Part shown: positions 31,515-60,100 of the stretch, one piece after another | How positions within the stretch are numbered: the first letter of the stretch is position 1 | Layout: every line of letters starts with the position of its first letter | From: Mastigias papua | Taxonomy: Eukaryota; Cnidaria; Scyphozoa; Rhizostomeae; Mastigiidae | DNA length: 64,000 bases | Direction: 5' to 3' | NCBI GenBank assembly: GCA_964019165.1 | Contig: OZ025274.1 | Coordinates: forward strand, 744,501-808,500 | Translations under genes and position numbers: made by a program | The notes under the pieces: model-generated | Seen by the model: the letters and a program-made list of their open reading frames with translations, nothing else | Told to the model about the DNA's origin: nothing | The model's database searches: none

Positions 31515-33152
31515 TGTATAGAAAAGTAGATGACACTTTTGCACCACTTACTTCGAAGACACCTTGCAACTACAACGTGCAGTCAGGGCAGAAGTACAGC
31601 TGAACGTCATCAAATTCGATCTGTTAGTGGAAAATCATCACGTGATAACGTATAGCCAATCATTAGCCCATCTATTGACGCACACCTCCATAGCATTATG
31701 GGACCTAGTTGTGGGACAGTCACTTGGTCCACAATATGCCCCAATTGACCTCTGACCTAAATCGCTTCAGACGGTACATATCTTCCAATTATGATCAATA
31801 AATAACTTCATGATTGTAATTTTAAGACCCTTTCGAAGAAAAGAGATCTGTGACGACAGAACTTATTTCAACTCAAGATGTTAATGGGAATCAACAGGCA
31901 CACTCATGGGGGGATATTGAAAAAGAAGGATGAATTCAAGAGCAAAAAACACCAAATCTCATTACACTTATTTCAAATTTTAGAAGCACAAAGTATCAGT
32001 TGGGCCAGATTGCAAAATAGTCGCCAGTCGACCTCGACCATGAATACCGCGACTGGTTGCCGCAAAACACAAGCAAAAATAAAATAAATGCTATTGATGG
32101 AATAAAGTGTCAAATGATATGTGTCAGACATAATAAATTTACACATCAAATTGGAATCTCGGATTGCCGTATGGCAAAAGCTGAATTTTGAAAAGCGAAG
32201 TTTTGAAACTTATATGGCAAGAGAAATATCTCCAAGAAAAACATAAGAATAATTATGTCTCACTTATTCATGGCCCATTTTCTAGATCCAATCTTAAACT
32301 TCCACAAAGCATTTCAAACATTTTGAAAGGTACTACATCACCTTCAGAGAGAGATAACAACCTCTGAAAACAAGTCCTTTTTTGATGAAAACCAATGACA
32401 AAGATAAAAGAAAGAAAATATAGAAGCTACAACAAAGACAAAACCGACGACACTGGTTTAAACAATCAATCTATGAGTTAAAAATAATAGTTTATTCATT
32501 CAAAAAGTTCATGTCAATCAAAATGATAAAATAAAATAGGAAATTATTTTCCAAATTACAGTGGTCTTCTATGATAATGAATAAATTCTTGAGAGGTAGT
32601 TAAGAATTGATGCAGTGTTCAAGGGTGAGGCTTGCAATAAGACAAGCATCTCATAACATTGTATTGTTAAATTTGGCTAGTAATCCTATAGAACTTGATG
32701 TAAGTATAATTGACGATTTCTGAGATTAAATGGCTTAATATACCTAATCTATCCCTCTCTAGATATTAATACGTTGGAAAAATCATAATTTTCAGTTTAA
32801 ACTTACTAACTACACAAATATTGTTTTTCCTCATTATCAGAGGTTTTCGATTCTTATCACAAAATGTCTGCCATGTGATGATAAGGCCCAAGATTATCGA
32901 CCAGTTTCTAAGGCACTGAAGGTTTCAAACAAATAAGGAAATTCTACCCACTTATATCAAAACCAAATTAGTGATAGGCGATAACTAGTTCAAAGCCACC
33001 ATAAAATGTTCACATCCTTTTTGACGACTACAGAAATAATCATGATAGTTGTTCGAACACTAACTGGAGCCAAACGATCGAGATACCTCCAAAGGAAAAG
33101 TGCAAGCCCTCTTCCACATGACTGATGAACAAATTAAGAACTACTCCGCTGT

Positions 33153-36100
33153 TCATGAAAGTGGGAAGAACTTTTCCACCCAGTGCCCAATCTCAAAAAT
33201 TACCTAAGAAAAGAAAAGAATGCAAAATATGATAAATGACTGAAAGACAAAGGTGTGAAAGAAAGAACTCAAGAGAAACTCTTTACCAGGATACAACAGC
33301 AATGAAATGAAATTGCAAGCTAAAAGGCAGATAATTGGTAGATGGATCACAGAAAATAAATGCTTTGGTAGATTTTGCTGATAAAATATAATCACTCAGT
33401 TGCCAAATATCTGTTAAAACAGCTTGCCAAATTTCACCCCCACTTTGACTGGCTGTACAAGGTACAAAGGGATTACTCAATTTTATGACGGATTTATTTG
33501 ACGTAATTGAATGACGCAAAATATGACGTAATTCTATGACGTAAGTCGACGATGTAATTTTGTGAGATGGTTTTATGATACAATTCTTAAGCAGATAGTT
33601 TGAAATTACCTCTATTGCTATAAGTGCAACAATTGCCCATTCTAATCTAAGAGAATGTCGCTCATCTAAATGACTTCTCAATATTTGAACCATTTCTGAG
33701 CAAAGATTTAACTTCTCGTTTGTAACCTGCGGAAAAAAGTATATATGCAATCAAACATCCATGATGTATTATAGTTACTATGTATAACTATGTAAAGCGT
33801 CCTTCATGATGCCTCTAAGAATATTTACAAGGCCATGACGTTTTCAGGTGAAGATTGCAAGATTTGCGAAATAAGACAAACTCTAAACATTGATTCTCGA
33901 TCAGAGATCTCAAATTATTGTATGAAAAGGAAATTTCATGCCAAAGAATCAGATAAATTGACAGCTTAATTTTCTTATCAATGAATCCTCTTAGAACTTT
34001 CCATTCATTTACATAAGAAGCAAAAGAGTAATGCTAGGCTTGAAAAAAGAAGGACTTTGATGATGTCTAAACAAGCAAGACTAATTTAAAATCCCAACAC
34101 TGGAACATTCGACCTTGTTCGGATCAATCCCTCATTACCTCAAACCTGTTAGAAGCAAACTATTTTTTACTTAAACCCTGAAGTTTCATATTCAATTCCA
34201 AAAGCCTCAATGCCTTTAAAAATCACATTTTTATTCATTTGTTTATTACTTTCCTAATGATATATATATGGCATAAAATATCATAAAATTCAAAGCCAAA
34301 ATCAAACCTTTGTACGTCTTCCAACATCCAAGTAATTACAAGTGGTATTATAAAGCAATTCTAAATCTTCTCTGTCCCAATAAAAATCTGGAGTCATCAA
34401 CAGATCAGAATATAAATTAATTTGGTGTCTGCAAAATAGAAAAATACCATGTCTCTTAATGAAATTAATCGTATGAAATTCTTCCTAGTTTTTATCAATA
34501 GTGAACAGTATGCATTCAACAAATCCCTTTGAGAACTTCAAAAAACGAATTGAATTCTTGGATGAAACACTTTCCGATTATTTGAGTTAAACCTCAAAAG
34601 GTAGCACAAATTTTTGTTTTTTGCAACCATATAGCACTTGGTTCTTAAACCTGTAAGACAAATTACTGCTAAAAGGGAATCTTGTCAATTTCTATCATCA
34701 ACGGCCTTATCATGCAAAGTCATAAAATGTATACATAACACGTAAATTTCTTTAGCTTTGAATGAGAAACTCTAACCTTAAACTCAGAAGTTCACCTAAC
34801 TTTTGTAAGACTTGTTTTCTTGAAAGATTGGGTTTTAAACCTCGTTGTAAGTCCTAAAATTCAACATGACAAATTTGAAACGAATTAAATAACTATGGCA
34901 AAGATATAGCCAAAGTCATATATAAAAAGATGCTCGTTTCCTAACCCTGAGAGCAAGAACAATTCATAGATCCCATTTCCATTGAAAAACATTACTTGAT
35001 GATGAATAGCAAAGCGAAAAGGAATATTGCCTTTGGTTCAATATTTCATGAGCATGCTTCTCTGCTGTCAGTAATAAACAGCTTTAAGCCAACCATCTAC
35101 TTATATAGCCCTAACGCGACATCCTCAAGATATACTTCGGCTATAGCCACCATTTTTAAAGAATTACTTCTAAAGACATACTTGCTGTCGACTGGCTCAA
35201 TAGTTGAAACATCAAAATAATATCAATGCAAAATTGAAAAGTAAAAAGGGTACATAATCAAGATTAAATACAAATGTGTAAAACATAAGTCGTAAGAGAT
35301 GAGCGTGAAACAACCATAATAGAAATGGTCTACCTCAGGGATGTTTCTTAAAGAATCTACGAATTGGTCCAGAGCGGCTTCCCAAATCGCCAGTTTAACT
35401 GCAAAACAAGACAAAAGACACATGTAGAAACTGGAATTTCGTGTGCAAAAGAGCGACAATGTTTCATGTACAAGTCTAATCTTCCACTGAATTCCTACGA
35501 GACGATTTTCCAAAATGATACGTCAATGTGTTCTGTGCTGGTGTTTCTGAATGTTTTCGCAGATCATGACAAGATATTTAACATTTCGAGGATCTTCTCC
35601 AGTTAGCTCATGACATTGTGCAATTTTTCTACTGTCAATGACAATTGTTTCAAAGGCGGTTACAAACCTGACAACGCCATTGCATTCGAAAATGCATACT
35701 TTTCTAACGCTTTTGTTTTCTCATCTGCATTTTTATACAAATGAACATCACCGGCCACTAAGTTGGAGTCTCTCTCGGAATAAATGTATGTGAGTTGTTC
35801 ATTCTCTCTTTCCACGAGTTCATCAGGATACGGTTTGACTTGAAAATCTTTCAATGCATGCTTCAATTTCACTCTTTCCGCTTCCGGTACATTCCAGCAC
35901 ACGAATGCTCCAAGACGGCGAAAGAAGAACACTTCGGAAGTAATCTCACCATCGCTTCCACGACCAAGTATCTGTAATACATCTGAAGAGTCTTTTGGCA
36001 ATTCAGCAATTTCATATGAGCTACTTCTCTTTTCAAAATACTTTCGTAGAGAGTCTATGTTGTAAGATTCACCAGTTGAATATGCTGTACATAGCCAGTT

Positions 36101-38092
36101 GTCCTTGTGGACAAATAAACAAGAAAATGAGCTGATTTAACTGGTGTAAATAATAGGATTTCTCACAATGCTAATTAAGAACTGGTTGAAAAATTCGAAG
36201 GGGGAAGGATCAACATAAGATACATGAAATAAACACATGACAAATAGCAGCCGAATAATAGGCTCCATTGTGCTACATAATTTTGCAACAAATATGCTTT
36301 AGCATGTTACGATGACAACAAGTTTAAACCTGATAGCTTTCCTTATGTACTACCATTCTGCTTATTAAATTTATCTGTAATATAGAATTTAAAAATACAC
36401 AAAAATATTAACAGTGAAGTAAGCTATCACAAAAATATGTCATACTTCTGAAAATATTTGCTTCATTTATGCATTATGCAAAACACATACTGTGATGTCA
36501 TATAACTATGAAATATTCTGCAGACATTAAATAACTAGAAAACATTATATAAGATATGGATTGCAAAATGATATAAAAAGATAAAACAAAATCAATGTCA
36601 TGCAAATTAGTCTTATCCTCATGTGAAATAAGAATGCCACCATGTTGACAATTAACAAGAAATATAAAAGAGTTAAAACCAGCAAAAATAAGAGTTTAAA
36701 GGTCAACAGGCATGTATTCTTTTATGGTGGGGATTTGTATTGAGTGAGATACACCATAAGACCCAACCTGCTACTTACTTTGAAGGAAAATATATGTCAA
36801 TGAATTTATGCATAAATGTCTACCTTGTGAAGAGTGTCAACTCTCCCTTTTCTAATCACAACTGCAAGCTCTTTGAACTATGATGGAGCAAAAATTCATA
36901 AACATAAGGAGGTAGCTAACACATGAGTTTTTCAAAGTTATTGAGAAGGTAAGGGGCCTAACCTATCACACAACAAGTTTCAGTAACACTAGAAGATTGG
37001 AATAAGGACCCTGGAATTGGTATGTATGGGAACCAAACTACTGAGTATAATATTTTGTAAAAAGCAAAAAAGCAAAGGCTTGGTTTATTTAGATAGCTTC
37101 AACAATATAAGGAAACTGACTGCAGAGATGGCTGATACAGAAGCCTGATTGCTAAATCTGTAATCTTTGGTATTTTCTGAGCAAACTTGAAACAAAACAT
37201 AACATCAAATGATATAACAAAAAACTGGCTACATAAAAGGGGTAACTTAATAAATATTTTAGATAGAACACATTTATACCAATCAATAAACAGCATGAAT
37301 AAAAATATACACATACAATCCTGTCTCTCCTTGAAATAGTGGATGATGGTGATTTTGTCCTTGGCCTGGTGTTTTCTTTCTTTCCAATCTCTATTTGACT
37401 GGAGCAGTAGCACCTTGATGAATTTTGCAAATGAAATGTTCCTAAGTAGAACAGTTGCAAATGCTTTATCTGCAAAACAATGAAAGCGCAAGATCATTAT
37501 CATTGCAATGTCTGCTCGATCAATCTGAAACTGACTTGATATGCAATGCTTGCTCCATCAATTGCAGGACTGATTGCAATCAATCCTGCAATCTGAATTT
37601 TGGGTACCTAATAAATTTTATATCTTTCAAAGAAATTGCTTATGTTTTCTTCCTTAAAGCTGGTTGCATGTCTTTCATATATGATATAGATTGCAAGAGT
37701 CTACAGTATTTATCATACAGACATTGCATCAGTTATTGACATAACTGCCAGTTAAGGCCAAATAATACTCAAATTTTGCAATCCAACTAAAAGTATTACA
37801 TGTTCTGTTCTGTGGCAATCTATAAGTTATAATTTGCACTATTTTTATCCTAAACAAAATTCTGACCCTCCTATGTTATGTAAATAGGCCTACCATGCAT
37901 GATTCTGACGACCAACCTTGAAATAAGTATGCAAAATGGCTGCTGCTAAAGACTAATTTATGAGTCTTTACAGTCAGTAATAAGGATGCACTTCCAAACA
38001 GGGCCTACCAGTCCAATCCTTACCAAAAAGCCGCTGTCTGAGCTCCGTCGTAAAGCACGTAATGGTATCTTGGACAGACCTCTGCCAGCCAT
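33153..38092 (-). CDS. RMND1: RMND1 (copy 2, artefactual duplicate)
   Basis: The second appearance of RMND1, with core exons 35668-36103, 35334-35398, 34777-34853, 34308-34428, 33610-33726 and 33153-33203, and the proposed mitochondrial leader exon 38024-38092. Its sequence equals the copy at 16012-20951. This is the copy physically linked on the scaffold to the complete SERCA gene, so it is the better representative when the duplicate is collapsed. Confidence 0.9.
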
Positions 38093-39904
38093 GCTGCTTG
38101 CCAGCAACCTCAACAACAACAGCAACGCCAGACTTAAACTACTTGTAATATCTTCCAGAGTTCTACCGAAACGCGCATATTAGCAAAAGATTAAGAGACT
38201 TACTCGCATTACTGTATAACTTATTTATATTGATCATTTTGCAAATGATATCGATAAAAGGTTTAATACTCAAGCTCCAAATGCAAAGGATTTATTGCTT
38301 AAGTAGAACAGTACGTAACAATTGAATAAAAATTATCTACCTTTCATTCTATCATTCGTAAGATAAAATTTTTTCTGCAAAAAGCCCTTAATGCTACGAA
38401 TCGTGAGGCGGTACCTGGGGGAATCTCCGCTCTTGATTGTTTGTAACTGCCCTATTTCCTCCCAGTTTTGTATTGTCATTGTTATAACTTCTTGAGAAAA
38501 ATTGATATTTGTTGGTGATGATAGAGCTGGTCTCTCTATGGCATAGTCACGAGTAGAAGGCAAGTCAAAAAATATCAGATATAAATATATGTGAGACATT
38601 GGATCTCTAGAGAAAATAACGAGTCAGAATATCGAATAGAAAAAAACCAGATACAGTCTTGAATTGCCAAGAAATTAAAGTAAGTGATAAAGATAGTGTT
38701 AAAGATAGTGACAAAGAATAATTTAGATAAATCCCAATAACATTACCCTGAAAGAGCATCTACAATGTTCACCTACGTAAAACCCCTCCGTTCTGATATT
38801 GTCCAGATCTACCGGACAATCCTGATAAATAATTAGGCCAAGATGAGTGGTGCTAACCTACCATTTTGATATCTATAAAAATAACGTTCTACAGCTTCGA
38901 ACTAGCTACAAATGAATACTTAGTCTACGTCTACAATTCAAAACAATGGTGGTAGATTTTCTTGTCCTAGAGAGTGTTCACCACTGAGGTACTTCGTTCC
39001 TTAAAGAGGCTAAATTCTGAACGAGATGAATCAAATACTTGTCTAATCAAATACTTTCTAAGGATTCAGAATGAACAGGACAGTGATACTAAGGATCAAA
39101 CACACAGGCCATGTCAATGAACAAATCTCCTTATTCCAACGATAGCTGATGGATAGAGAACTTCACTCTAAGACCCGGTGGCTTGGGACAGCAAGGCCAT
39201 AATTAAAACCTAAGGGAGTCTGTAACAGACAGATTACGAAGGTATTGTTGGTTCTGCTGGAAATGGGAAAAATTTCTACAGCAATATACTCTAACAAGAG
39301 CAAGGTTTACTTTAATGTACATTGGATGCATTGGGCATGCGCGTGATTATGAAGGTAGAGCAATGGTGGGACACTACGTATCGTGAATACGGAAACAAAT
39401 AACATTCAAAATACAGCTTAAATTTTGAATAATTCAAATATGTAATTAGTGCAAAAAACCAATAGTGTATGACAATGTAAAAACGAATAATATTTCGCTC
39501 TAGTTATATCTCATGTGCCAATTAATGGTAAAACTTTAGAAGCCCAGGTATTTTCATCAAAACTCGTTACAAGTCATTCATATATAAGTGCTGCTGGATT
39601 TTCAAACTTGCAATGATAAAAGCACAGATCTTCTTCTATCTCCACAGCTTATGTCCACTTTCAAATTGGTGTCATTAACTTCCAAATGTTAAAAATGAAC
39701 CTATTGTATCTTATCCTTATTACTCTTTCTTCACCTTAGCTGCAAAAACGAGAAATATTTGAAGTGTCAACAAATACTAATACAATATCTAAAATTCAAG
39801 TGCTATTTTTAAGACAATGTACATGAAAGTTGAATTCTTTTGCAAAATATACGCAGGTATTAGACATCGAATAACTTAGGCAGTCTTGCTGAGTCCGAGA
39901 AGGT

Positions 39905-40066
39905 GTGTGATTCAAGTGATCGTAGATGCATGTATGATTCAAGTGATCGTAGATGCATGTATGATTCAAGTGATCGTAGATGCATGTATGATTCAAGTAA
40001 TCGTAGATGCATGTATGATTCAAGTGATCGTAGATGCATGTATGATTCAAGTGATCGTAGATGCAT
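39905..40066. repeat. 27-bp minisatellite, 6 copies (copy 2)
   Basis: Same six-unit array as at 22764-22925, with the same variant first and fourth units. Exact retention of unit number and variants in both copies is strong evidence that the 17-kb duplication is not biological, since such arrays change length readily. Confidence 0.95.
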
Positions 40067-40390
40067 GTCTTTCCACAACGACAACCTTGCGTTTATGCAA
40101 TAGGTAAAACTATTTCTGTTTATGTGAAAAATAGTTAGTTGAAGCACAAAATATCCCATTGGAGCCATTGGCAAGTATCAAAATATAACATTCAAAAAGG
40201 GTTGCAAGGCAAATATTGCATTTATAGGAACTATTAATTGAGGCAATACATAATAATAGAGAGATGGCCGTTAAAAACCATTTAGTACAAAAAGCAAAAA
40301 TTTCAAATTGTTATTCTGTTCAATGCTTTGTTACTCAATTTGAGGGTCTTTTCGTAAGATCGTCTAAAAAGTAATGATGACAAAACATTT

Positions 40391-55546
<15,156 letters not shown>

Positions 55547-57151
55547 TTCGGTTGTGATTTTTCTATCTATACGATCGATTTCATTGGCAACCTGACTTTC
55601 CTCGATGTAGTGATTCTGAGGTGGCAATGCAACCGGCCTTCAAACATCAAGTGGCTTGGCATAACGCATGCGTGAATCAGCACAAGCAATCACGCTAAAA
55701 AGTGAGCGATTTGAACTCTTATCGCGGACGAATATAATTGGTTGAAAAGTGGTCATGTGACCATTAAATCTATGCATCATTTTCCGAAATGTGTAGTCTT
55801 GAGGTATGCATACTGGACACCTCAGAACAATACTGTTAGCTTTTAAGACGAAAGTTCTCTCTATACAATCATACTGATCATTACTAGAGCAAAGAAACAT
55901 GGAAGCATTTATATTTGACTTGTCAACTAATTTCAGTCATCTTCAGCATACCTTGTATTTTCCATATAGTAGGCCTATGTATCCCATTTATTTCCTTCCC
56001 AACCAGCATCTGGAATTGTTGCTTGAGACACGATGAAAATGCCATAGCCAGCAGGATTTTTGTTGCGTTTCTTTTTGTTATGAGTTTTGTGAATGATCCT
56101 TAAATGTAGGCCTAATGATTCTAAACCGCAAATCAAAACAACATCGACAAACGATATGCATCCACAGAAAGTACTCAAAGGTCATTAACAATGCGTAAAA
56201 GCTTGTTGGCTTTAAACAAAAGCTGTGGTATGATTACTCCCTCAACAGTAATAAAAATGAAAGCATTTAAGATAAGTGTAAGCAGTTAATGGCTATTACA
56301 GTGCCGAACGATGTTATTCAACTCAAGGACGAACAGGCCTGAGGACGAATCATTGCATACAAGGAGTTGCCATGATGGCTGCATTGTAAATCACGTGCTT
56401 TTCTTTAACTTCAGTAAAAGCCAACAATGATGAGCAATTTTGCTATCAAATATTTGTCATAGATTCCTAACTTATTGCGCAGAGTTTATCTCAAAGTCCT
56501 GATGAACACGTGCGATCTGGTATCTATGCTTGCGAGGGAGGTAAAGATGAAAGGCTAACACGAACAGGGGAACCATGGAAATATAGTGATTTGGCAAGAA
56601 CAAGGTCACTCTGCTAAATATCCTGCTAATTGATTAGAATTCATTTAGGAGCAGACGTTGCTTTGAATAAGCAAGAAAAACAAACAATGGACCACTGGAA
56701 TAAACAAATAGATAAAAATTAAGACAAACAGGAGTTATACCTGTTACATAACATACCCAACTGATTAAATTATAAACGATCAACTTGGTAATTAACTAAG
56801 CTATCATGAATAAGTGAATGTTTCTTCCGTTGCACGGACATTCTAGTTGCAAAGTATAAACAGCTACCTGAACAAGATTGCTTTAATAGATAACATGTCA
56901 TCAACAAGTCCATTGTGTCAAGATGAATTGCTTCCTTTGCATCATTACAAGATTGATTGTCTCCATTTTGAATAACAAGGGGACCCATTGGTTTGTAAGA
57001 TAAGCTTCCTTGAAATTGGGCACGAATACTATTATAAATTCTTAACTATTTACCCTATTATCAATATCATCCAAAACTAATCCTTCGACCAATATTTCAT
57101 CTTCTCTCTATATTTATTATCTTCAATATCTTGACAACGCAACATTTTGTT
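55547..57151. other. SERCA upstream region / FAM234-like 3' flank
   Basis: About 1.6 kb between the SERCA start and the FAM234-like stop, both on the minus strand. The SERCA frame stays open for 27 more codons upstream, to a Met at 55627. A minus-strand AATAAA at 57113-57118, 34 nt past the FAM234-like stop, is its likely poly(A) signal. No other coding exon is recognisable. Confidence 0.6.
57113..57118 (-). terminator. Poly(A) signal of the FAM234-like gene
   Basis: tttatt on the plus strand is AATAAA on the gene strand, 34 nt beyond the TAG at 57152-57154. The resulting 3' UTR would be very short, so a more distal site is possible. Confidence 0.4.
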
Positions 57152-60100
57152 CTACTTTGCATCATTATAAAATCCATTGCCTAGACTTCCCATGTAACCA
57201 GCCCACCTTTGTTTCTGAATCGGTAAAAATTTTGCACATTGTTCTTTACTTGGCTTATTGCAAATACATCTTATGCGTAATCTTTGTACAGCTGTTATTG
57301 CAAAATATTCATCAGAATATCTCTCAACACCGTTTACATTATCAGCCTCGCTGCTTTTTCCATCCGGCCTCTCTTTCACACAGTGCTCAAAGGCAGAAGA
57401 TTCTTGGTCGTATTGTATTCTATGCTGCTCCAGAAGTGTTGAAGAATTTCTGCCTACAAATACAAAATGTTATAGACCGGTGTTGACAGCTGTTATAGCT
57501 CTAATAATAAGATGTCATACTCGGCAAATGGTTACACAGGAGTTGAAAATACGCATAACTGACCATAGCAATTTTGCAGTTCTTATGGTGGACATCACGT
57601 GTCCTACAACTGTCCACGTTTAGAATTAGTTGTTGTAGAAGTAAACTGAAAAGTAATACTTTGAAATATATTGCAGTAAAGTATACGGAACTTCTAGCTA
57701 GATCAGGGATGTCTAAACTACCACCAGCGGAGCAACTGTGTCCCACAATATAGATTTTATTGGCCTGCAGCAAGGTTTCATAATGCATTTAAAATTGTAT
57801 ACTTACTTCATTTTGAACTTAGCAAATGTACACTATTCGCGTAGTGTGTTGCCCGGCTCTTTGTCTTTTTTTCTGCGGCCTGAAGACCAGTGATAGAAGA
57901 GGTGCTAGCCAAACTCCTTACATAAGGAAATTGCTTTATCTGGGGTCAGTTAGTTCAATTTCTAGAAAGATTCAATAGGTAAGCTGAATACACCAAATTG
58001 AAAATCATACCATTTCTCTTGTTATATTTTTCAATGCACTTCATTTCTAGTTTTGTTATGCCTTTACCAAATACTTTCACCCAAACGGTTGCTGTAACCA
58101 AGTCAATCGTGTCATGACTAACATCTTTCTCTGTCCCAAGTGACCGTGTCAAAGCTCCTGTTCCAACCATTCGTTGGACAAAAGGAACTTCTCGTGAATG
58201 TTCACCCATGTTGTTCTTTTTGGGGCCAATTCCAGAAGCTGAAGGAGAATGATGCTTTATTCGCGTGTCAAAATTTTCCTTCAGGTCATTGTGATCTGCA
58301 GTAGAAGAAGCGTAAATTCTAAAACCCCATGAAAAAGTGCTGTACAATTTGAGATAACTCAACTAAATCATAAATTAGAACAGCAGGATTTAGAATAGGA
58401 ATAAATGAAAGTACGAGAATATGACAGACCCAAATGGGAATCAAACTCGCAACTCTTGACCTTGTTCGTCGAGTGGCCCACCAACTGAGCTATCGGTTAA
58501 CGCTTTCGAATCGTTGCTCAAGAGCACTTCATCATTTCTATTAGTGCGGCAGATTTATGTCTTAACTTCTAAGGGATGGATTGGAATGCTCTATTATAGT
58601 TTTCAACATTCTATGCTCAGGCCAAACTCAGATACTTAGGAATCAACTTGTTGATTCAAACACAGTTCATCCTAGATTTAACTTCAGTATCAATGTGGGA
58701 ACGTATTGATGAAATAATCAAAAGGAGACACTAAAATTTCAGCACCATCACTAGGCAAGATTTTGGATCCACTGCTCAAATACTGTGCTAAATTTCACTC
58801 TACCAGTATAAACTCACCTGAAGTCAATATCGGCTTGCATGCTCCATTCTTGGCTCTGTTTGTGATGCAGAGTTTGTATACTTCGCTTGTATTGAATCTT
58901 AGATTACACGTATCAAATGAACCAGAGAGGAAAGATGAATATTCATCTTGTCGACCTTCATGGGATAAACAATCGTTGATCGAGAAGAGAAATAAATCGT
59001 TCCCTTTGCCATCCATGCTAAGACTTAGAGGCGAATCAAATGCTGGAACTGATGATATCAAAGGATTTGTGATAGGAGTTCCAGTCAGACCATCAACAAT
59101 TGACACCTGAGGGAGACATTTCATTAGTTATTATAAAAGTACGAATACTGCAAGCTAGGGAATGATGTACGACAAAACAGAATTGGAAAACATACTTGAA
59201 TTCTCACGCAATTGTTCAAATCTCATGCATATGCGACCTAAGCATAATCGTAAGCTTAATAGGAAATGAGAGAGCTCAGGGTAGAAAAAAGAAATTTCAT
59301 TTTCGTTTTAGGTACAATTATTGATATACGGTTGCTCGATTAGTAAGTAAGACCGCTTTTCAGCAGGCGGTGCTAAATTACTTTACTATAATATATAAGA
59401 AACTAAAAGTAAAAGAAAAAAACTAAGATTATATAGAAGTTTTACAATCCTGCAAATATAAACAATTATGAGCAGTCTGTATCGTTTCTAGGGATTTTCA
59501 TTTGGGGGATGGAGTGTACGGCCTACGATTTGCATACAAAATGAGCCTAACTCCCATGATTGAAAAATATCTGCAAACTCATGAACTGTTTGCTTCTCCA
59601 CAGCACCTAATTCTTCTTCTCAGGCCCCTAGAATGCAGAAACTTAAAGCATTGTGCCAACTTAAATGGACAATTTGGGCATTTGCCGGGAGACTGTTTGT
59701 CTGATGGGTGTGTGAAACCCACCTTTACCCCACTGTAGAGACAGGCCTGTAAGCAGTTAGAATTTACATGAAGTATCCAACTTGTTAATGTTATTAAAAT
59801 GCTATTAAAAGAAGGCAAAGAGACACCCTTTTTTGACCTCGAGCCTATGGTTGTTTCTGCAGCTGCATGGATAGACTAAGGGATTAGAAAATTGCATGCC
59901 AGTTCATTTGAAAGTCACCTGCTATTGCATTTTTCAAGATTAGATTTGATAAGCACGTGTCTTGATAAGCATATTGGTCCGTTCAAGGTTCTCATAATCG
60001 TAAGGATTAATTTTTTGTGTTAGAATGGATCGGTATCTTTATATCAACTCTCTAAAACACATTTTCATATATTTCTCCTTATATGACTAAATTCTAAGGC

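Noticed and set aside
55640..55900. An 86-codon minus-strand frame upstream of SERCA
   Set aside because: It has no recognisable domain or splice support, and it sits in the presumed SERCA promoter.
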